In this document: positions 5,451-9,084 of the stretch, in pieces
How positions within the stretch are numbered: the stretch's first letter is position 1
How the letters are laid out: each line of letters begins with the position of its first letter
Made by a program: the position numbers and the translations under genes
The notes under the pieces: model-generated
Told to the model about the DNA's origin: nothing
Databases searched by the model: none
The model's input: only the letters and a program-made list of their open reading frames with translations
NCBI GenBank assembly: GCA_045603585.1
Contig: JAZUMK010000004.1
Coordinates: forward strand, 1 to 9,084
DNA: 9,084 nucleotides
Origin: SFEL01 sp045603585
Lineage (GTDB): Bacteria > Bacillota > Clostridia > Christensenellales > CAG-138
Reading direction: 5' to 3'

Positions 5451-6391
5451 TGAGTCTGCATGTTTCAATAGCACCCCACGTCCATAGCAAGGACTCTACC
5501 GCCACCATTATGAGGGACGTGCTCATCGCGCTGCTCCCCACCACCCTGGTCGGCGTATACTGCTTTGGTCTGAATGCTGCTCTGCTGTGCGTACTGGGCG
5601 TTGCAGCCGCTGTGCTCAGCGAGTACGCTTATCAGAAGCTCACCGGCCAGAAGGTCCGCATAAATGACCTTTCCGCCGCTGTTACCGGCCTGCTGCTGGC
5701 CCTGAACCTGCCCGGCAACGCTCCCTGGTGGATGCCCGTTGTTGGCAGCTTCATCGCCATCGTGCTTGTAAAGCAGCTCTTTGGCGGCATTGGCGATAAC
5801 TTCATGAACCCTGCCCTCACCGCACGCGGCATACTGCTGGCCTCCTGGCCTGTAAAGATGACCGCATGGTATCTGCCCACCTTCTGCAAGGGCGTGGATG
5901 CTGTTTCCACCGCCACCGTACTGGGCGGCTATGAGGCAAGCGCAATGGATATGTTCCTGGGCTTCATCCCCGGCACCATCGGCGAAGTAAGCAAGCTGGC
6001 CATACTGGTAGGCTTTGCATACATGCTGCTGCGCAAGGTCATCTCCTGGCGCATCCCCGTTGTTATGATGGCAAGCTTCGGCCTCTGTGCCGTTCTGTTC
6101 GGCATGGAGCAGGATCTTGCAACCTCTCTGCTCTCCGGCGGTATCCTGTTCGGCGCCGTATTTATGGCTACCGACTACACCACCTGCCCCATGAGCCCCG
6201 TTGGTCAGTACATCTACGCTGTGGGCTGCGGCGTTATCATCGCTGTGATCCGCAAGTGGGGCTCCTACGCTGAAGGCGTAACCTACGGCATACTGGTTAT
6301 GAATATCGTAACTCCCCTCATCGACAAGTATGTAAAGATGCCTGTTTACGGTCAGGAAAAGGCAAAGAAGGAGGTTAAGGCAAATGCGTAA
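5450..6391 (+). CDS. rnfD: Rnf complex subunit RnfD
   Basis: Integral membrane subunit (313 residues, many membrane helices) of the NqrB/RnfD family, which carries covalently bound FMN and takes part in ion translocation. Visible family features are SPAPH-like SIAPHVHSKDS at 6-16, NDLSAAVTGLLLALNLPG at 72-89, FGGIGDNFMNPAL at 111-123 and, later, FMATDYTTCPMSP. The flavinylation site reads DAVSTAT (150-156) with Thr156 as the expected FMN acceptor. The Asp, Ser, Ala and Thr of the usual D-x-x-S/T-G-A-T motif are kept, but the Gly is Thr. AAGGAGG lies 11 nt before the ATG. The gene overlaps rnfC by 1 nt and rnfE by 8 nt, leaving no room for rnfG. Confidence 0.93.
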   Translation: MSLHVSIAPHVHSKDSTATIMRDVLIALLPTTLVGVYCFGLNAALLCVLGVAAAVLSEYAYQKLTGQKVRINDLSAAVTGLLLALNLPGNAPWWMPVVGSFIAIVLVKQLFGGIGDNFMNPALTARGILLASWPVKMTAWYLPTFCKGVDAVSTATVLGGYEASAMDMFLGFIPGTIGEVSKLAILVGFAYMLLRKVISWRIPVVMMASFGLCAVLFGMEQDLATSLLSGGILFGAVFMATDYTTCPMSPVGQYIYAVGCGVIIAVIRKWGSYAEGVTYGILVMNIVTPLIDKYVKMPVYGQEKAKKEVKANA

Positions 6392-7013
6392 TAAACCCAA
6401 GCTCTCCAGCGTATTCCTTAACGGCATAATCACCGAGAACCCCACCTTCCGTCTGGTTCTTGGTATCTGCCCCACCATCGCCGTTACCTCCGGCCTTATC
6501 AATGCCATCGGTATGGGCGCTGCCGCTACCTTCGTTCTGGTAGGTTCCAACTTTGTTATCTCCCTGCTCAGGAATGTTATTCCCGACAAGGTACGTATTC
6601 CCTGCTTCATAGTTGTTATCTGCACCTTTGTTACCCTGGTTCAGATGATACTTCAGGCATTCATCCCCAGCCTGTATGCAAGCCTTGGCATGTTCATTCC
6701 CCTCATCGTTGTAAACTGCATCATTCTTGCCCGTGCGGAAGCTTTCGCCAGCAAGAACGGCCCTGTTGCCTCTGCGGTTGACGGTCTGGGCATGGGCATC
6801 GGCTTCACCCTGGCTATCTCCATCATTGCCATCGTTCGTGAGCTGCTGGGTACCGGCTGCATCGCCGGCATGCCCATCTTCGGCGCAGGCTATGATCCCA
6901 TGCTGATCACCATTCTGGCCCCCGGCGGCTTTATGGTATTCGGCCTCACTCTGGGCATCGTGAACACCATCATGAAGCGCTCCGAGAATAAGAAAGCAAA
7001 GGAGGCAAACTAA
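6384..7013 (+). CDS. rnfE: Rnf complex subunit RnfE
   Basis: Integral membrane subunit (209 residues, about six helices) of the NqrD/RnfE family. It opens with NGIITENPTFRLVLGICPTIAVT, broken here as NGIITENP (13-20) and LGICPTIAVT (26-35). It contains IPLIVVNCIILARAEAF near 105-121 and GFTLAISIIAIVRELLGTG. Cys29 and Cys112 are the conserved pair that, with the matching pair in RnfA, holds the iron or [2Fe-2S] centre inside the membrane in solved Rnf/Nqr structures. ATG 6384 lies inside the end of rnfD, with AAGGAGG 8 nt upstream. The stop overlaps the rnfA start (TAATG). In most clostridial operons rnfG would precede it; here rnfD does. Confidence 0.93.
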   Translation: MRNKPKLSSVFLNGIITENPTFRLVLGICPTIAVTSGLINAIGMGAAATFVLVGSNFVISLLRNVIPDKVRIPCFIVVICTFVTLVQMILQAFIPSLYASLGMFIPLIVVNCIILARAEAFASKNGPVASAVDGLGMGIGFTLAISIIAIVRELLGTGCIAGMPIFGAGYDPMLITILAPGGFMVFGLTLGIVNTIMKRSENKKAKEAN

Positions 7014-7603
7014 TGGAAACGGTAAGCTGCGGCAATGTGCTGCTTTTCCTGGTAAGCTGTGTTCTCAGCAATAACTTTATCTTTTCCCGCTTCCTGGGCT
7101 GCTGCCCCTTCCTGGGCGTATCCAGCAAGGTAGAAACCGCTGCGGGCATGGGTATGGCCGTTACCTTCGTAATGGGCATTGCCTCCCTGTTCACCTCTCT
7201 GGTATATCAGTATGTGCTGTATCCTCTGGGCCTTACCTACCTGAGCACCATCAGCTTCATCCTGATCATCGCCAGCCTTGTACAGTTCGTTGAGATGTTC
7301 CTCAAGAAGTCCAGCCCCGCTCTGTATAAGTCTCTGGGCATCTATCTGCCCCTGATCACCACCAACTGCGCGGTACTGGGCGTTGCCACCATCAACGTAA
7401 GCGCACAGTACGACATTCTGTCCTCCGTGCTCAACGGTGTATTCAGCGCTCTGGGCTTCCTGCTTGCTATCGTACTGATGGCCGGCGTAAGGGAACGTCT
7501 TGAAACTTCCCACATCCCCGAGTCCTTCAAGGGCTTCCCCATCGGTCTGTTCACCGCCGGCCTTATGGCTGTTGCCTTCATGGGCTTCAGCGGCCTGGTA
7601 TAA
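7013..7603 (+). CDS. rnfA: Rnf complex subunit RnfA
   Basis: Integral membrane subunit (196 residues, six helices) of the NqrE/RnfA family, an inverted-topology homologue of RnfE. The hallmark NNFIFSRFLGCCPFLGVS is at about 20-37, and TTNCAVLGVA at 116-125. Cys31 and Cys119 match the conserved pair that with RnfE ligates the buried iron centre; Cys30 is an extra neighbour. VRERLETSHIPESFKG-type loop and hydrophobic C-terminus are normal. AAAGGAGG lies 7 nt before ATG 7013, which overlaps the rnfE stop by one base. RnfB follows after 15 nt. Length and order match other Clostridia, and the gene looks intact. Confidence 0.93.
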   Translation: METVSCGNVLLFLVSCVLSNNFIFSRFLGCCPFLGVSSKVETAAGMGMAVTFVMGIASLFTSLVYQYVLYPLGLTYLSTISFILIIASLVQFVEMFLKKSSPALYKSLGIYLPLITTNCAVLGVATINVSAQYDILSSVLNGVFSALGFLLAIVLMAGVRERLETSHIPESFKGFPIGLFTAGLMAVAFMGFSGLV

Positions 7604-7618
7604 TAAAGGAGGATAAGC

Positions 7619-8422
7619 ATGAATACTGTCGCTATTATTCTGGCTCTGGCCGTTATGGCTGTGCTGGGCGTACTGTTCGGCGTAGTCCTCACCATTGCAG
7701 ACAAGAAGTTTGCAGTTGAAGTTGATCCCCGCGTCAGCGCTGTTCGCGAGTGTCTGGGCGGCGCAAACTGCGGTGCCTGCGGCTATGCGGGCTGCGATGC
7801 ATTCGCACAGGCCGTAGTAGACGGCGAAGCTCCTGTTACCGGCTGCACCCCCGGCGGCGCAAAGGCTGCCGAGGCCATTGCTGCCGTAATGGGCATGTCC
7901 GTAGACCTCAGCGGCACCCGCATCGCTGCCCGTGTCATCTGTCAGGGCGAGTGCGGCGTTGCCAAGGATCGCTACATTTACGACGGCTACGCAAGCTGCG
8001 CCACCGTTGCCGGTATCGCCGGCGGCCCCAAGATGTGCCGCTTTGCCTGCATAGGCCTTGGCGACTGCGCAAAGGCATGTAAATTTGGCGCCATCGAGCT
8101 GGTTAACGGCATAGCCAAGATAGACGAGAGCAAGTGCACCGCCTGCGGTCAGTGCCAGAAGGCCTGCCCCCGCGGCGTTATCGAGCTCAAGCCCGTCAAC
8201 GAGACCGTTATCGTTTCCTGCCGCAACACCGACAATGGCCGTGAGGCACGTGCGGCCTGCATGAAGGCCTGCATCGCCTGCGGACGCTGCGTAAAGGAAT
8301 GCCCCAGCGACGCTATCCACGTAGAGGGCGGCGTTGCCAAGATCGACCCCGAAAAGTGTACCCGCTGCGGCGCCTGCGCAAAGGTATGCCCCTGCAAGTG
8401 CATCGTGGACTTCCTTGCATAA
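7619..8422 (+). CDS. rnfB: Rnf complex subunit RnfB
   Basis: Ferredoxin-interacting subunit (267 residues), the electron entry point of the complex. An N-terminal membrane anchor (about 3-26) is followed by a Fe-S domain of the CGACGYAGC type, with cysteines 51/54/59/76. Four ferredoxin-like [4Fe-4S] motifs follow: cysteines 140/144/150/154, 173/176/179/183, 218/221/224/228 and 247/250/253/257. The first of these has unusual spacing. Further cysteines at 45, 108, 112, 127, 259 and 261 are not explained by these motifs. AGGAGG sits 8 nt before ATG 7619, an almost ideal ribosome-binding site. It is the last gene of the operon, 15 nt after rnfA, and is followed by a strong terminator. Confidence 0.93.
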   Translation: MNTVAIILALAVMAVLGVLFGVVLTIADKKFAVEVDPRVSAVRECLGGANCGACGYAGCDAFAQAVVDGEAPVTGCTPGGAKAAEAIAAVMGMSVDLSGTRIAARVICQGECGVAKDRYIYDGYASCATVAGIAGGPKMCRFACIGLGDCAKACKFGAIELVNGIAKIDESKCTACGQCQKACPRGVIELKPVNETVIVSCRNTDNGREARAACMKACIACGRCVKECPSDAIHVEGGVAKIDPEKCTRCGACAKVCPCKCIVDFLA

Positions 8423-8444
8423 GCAAAACCAACACCTTTCATAT

Positions 8445-8480
8445 AAACGGGGGAGCGTAAGCTCCCTCGTTTTATTTTTT
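8445..8480 (+). terminator. rnf operon terminator
   Basis: A 12-bp stem (8445-8456 with 8461-8472, one G-T pair) capped by GTAA and followed by a T-rich tail (TTTTATTTTTT from 8470). It starts 23 nt after the rnfB stop. Nothing else is visible between it and the tRNA promoter. Confidence 0.9.
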
Positions 8481-8569
8481 ATTGCAAACAAACACGGTTT
8501 TTATCGGCCTGACAGGCTGATTATTCAAAAAGTATGTATAAAGGCATTAATTTTTTTGCAAAAAACCCA

Positions 8570-8598
8570 TTGACAGTTTTAGGTCTGTAGTGTATACT
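8570..8598 (+). promoter_or_regulatory. tRNA operon promoter
   Basis: TTGACA (8570-8575), a 17-nt spacer, and TATACT (8593-8598): nearly consensus for a sigma-A promoter and typical of stable RNA. The first tRNA begins 34 nt after the -10 box. Confidence 0.85.
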
Positions 8599-8631
8599 AA
8601 CTTTCGCAGTCACGAGTTGACGGCTTTGTGT

Positions 8632-8707
8632 GGGAGCATAGCTCAGCTGGGAGAGCACTTGCCTTACAAGCAAGGGGTCACAGGTTCGAGCCCTGTTGCT
8701 CCCACCA
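8632..8707 (+). tRNA. tRNA-Val (TAC)
   Basis: A 76-nt cloverleaf with encoded CCA. Acceptor GGGAGCA pairs perfectly with TGCTCCC; the D stem is GCTC/GAGC; the anticodon stem CTTGC/GCAAG carries loop CTTACAA, giving anticodon TAC; and the T stem ACAGG/CCTGT has the normal TTCGAGC loop. The best-formed tRNA of the five. Confidence 0.96.
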
Positions 8708-8714
8708 TCTTTAA

Positions 8715-8791
8715 GGTCCGGTAGTTCAGTTGGTTAGAATGCCAGCCTGTCACGCTGGAGGTCAGGGGTTCGAGCCCCCTTCGGATCGCCA
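8715..8791 (+). tRNA. tRNA-Asp (GTC)
   Basis: A 77-nt cloverleaf with encoded CCA and discriminator G, as expected for Asp. The anticodon stem CCAGC/GCTGG has loop CTGTCAC, anticodon GTC. T stem AGGGG/CCCCT is normal. The acceptor GGTCCGG faces TCGGATC, with G-U wobbles at 2-71 and 7-66, where bacterial tRNA-Asp usually has G-C pairs. Confidence 0.95.
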
Positions 8792-8795
8792 ATTT

Positions 8796-8871
8796 GCCTC
8801 GGTAGCTCAGTTGGTAGAGCAAGGGACTGAAAATCCCTGTGTCGGTGGTACAAGTCCACATTGAGGTACCA
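8796..8871 (+). tRNA. tRNA-Phe (GAA), atypical
   Basis: A 76-nt cloverleaf with anticodon stem AGGGA/TCCCT, loop CTGAAAA (anticodon GAA) and encoded ACCA. The acceptor GCCTCGG faces TTGAGGT with three G-U wobbles, including the terminal pair. The T loop reads TACAAGT, so the near-universal U55 is A, and pair 49-65 is G-A. The D stem and anticodon arm look normal. Possibly a weakened or decaying copy. Confidence 0.85.
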
Positions 8872-8876
8872 TTTTC

Positions 8877-8952
8877 GCGGGAGTAGCTGATTTGGTAGAG
8901 CGCCGCCTTGCCAAGGCGCAGGTGGCGGGTTCGAGCCCCGTCTCCCGCTCCA
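8877..8952 (+). tRNA. tRNA-Gly (GCC)
   Basis: A 76-nt cloverleaf. Acceptor GCGGGAG/CTCCCGC is perfect, discriminator T and CCA are encoded, and the anticodon loop TTGCCAA gives GCC. T loop TTCGAGC is normal. Two departures: the D stem GCTG/GAGC has a G-G at 13-22, and the anticodon stem CCGCC/GGCGC has a C-C at 27-43. Confidence 0.92.
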
Positions 8953-8968
8953 TTCTTTATATAAGTAT

Positions 8969-9042
8969 GGCACCATAGCCACGCGGTAAGGCACAGGTCT
9001 GCAAAACCTCCATCCCCGGTTCGATTCCGGGTGGTGACTCCA
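8969..9042 (+). tRNA. tRNA-Cys (GCA)
   Basis: A 74-nt cloverleaf with a short GCC/GGC D stem, anticodon loop CTGCAAA (GCA), T stem CCCGG/CCGGG, discriminator T and encoded CCA, all typical for Cys. The acceptor GGCACCA faces TGGTGAC with a G-A mismatch at 2-71, and the anticodon stem has a C-C at 27-43. Confidence 0.92.
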
Positions 9043-9081
9043 CTAAAACAAAAAACACCCATAGGGTGTTTTTTGTTTTAG
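9043..9081 (+). terminator. tRNA operon terminator
   Basis: A perfect 18-bp inverted repeat (9043-9060 with 9064-9081) around a 3-nt loop. The 3' arm contains GGGTG followed by TTTTTT-G-TTTT. It begins immediately after the tRNA-Cys CCA. Confidence 0.93.
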
Positions 9082-9084
9082 TCG

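Noticed and set aside
4182..5474. 430-codon minus-strand frame opposite rnfC
   Set aside because: Antisense shadow of a highly biased gene: Ala/Gly/Leu-rich, no recognisable domain, no start signal.
7010..8491. 493-codon minus-strand frame opposite rnfA and rnfB
   Set aside because: Spans two well-identified genes and the operon terminator; composition is a by-product of their codon bias.
8664..9062. Minus-strand frames across the tRNA cluster
   Set aside because: They translate the complement of tRNA genes; such frames are a known source of false proteins.

Overview
The window looks like a chromosomal segment of an anaerobic member of the Clostridia (Firmicutes), probably a gut Oscillospirales- or Christensenellales-type organism. 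The basis is a clostridial-type Rnf cluster beginning with rnfC, strong AGGAGG ribosome-binding sites, TauE/SafE permeases of the clostridial type, and DinJ/RelB-like antitoxins. Genus cannot be told from the sequence.

Region 1 (1-580) has no credible protein gene. It is a tandem array with an exact 253-nt period: two full units, the 3' arm of a preceding unit at the left edge, and the first ~35 nt of a fourth. The two full units keep blocks of identical sequence, while the stems between them change on both sides and stay paired. This is the mark of a structured non-coding RNA on the + strand, and it is the most unusual element here. I cannot assign it to a family with certainty; the raiA motif RNA is an unverified candidate.

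Region 2 (583-1766, minus strand) is an XRE regulator followed by two overlapping, homologous RelB/DinJ-type ribbon-helix-helix genes with no toxin gene. It ends in a perfect hairpin terminator.

Region 3 (1767-3913, plus strand) starts with a divergent promoter region. A foldable leader precedes a full-length TauE/SafE permease and its terminator. Then come two half-length TauE/SafE genes with overlapping ends, so two transporters of the same family lie side by side.

Region 4 (3914-8480, plus strand) is the Rnf operon: an extended -10 promoter, a strongly foldable leader, then rnfC-rnfD-rnfE-rnfA-rnfB with overlapping or very short junctions and a terminator. The complex couples reduced-ferredoxin oxidation and NAD+ reduction to Na+ or H+ export. 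The usual rnfG gene between rnfD and rnfE is absent.

Region 5 (8481-9084, plus strand) is a tRNA operon (Val-Asp-Phe-Gly-Cys) with a near-consensus promoter and an 18-bp terminator stem. Every tRNA encodes CCA, but the last four carry wobbles or mismatches at normally paired positions.
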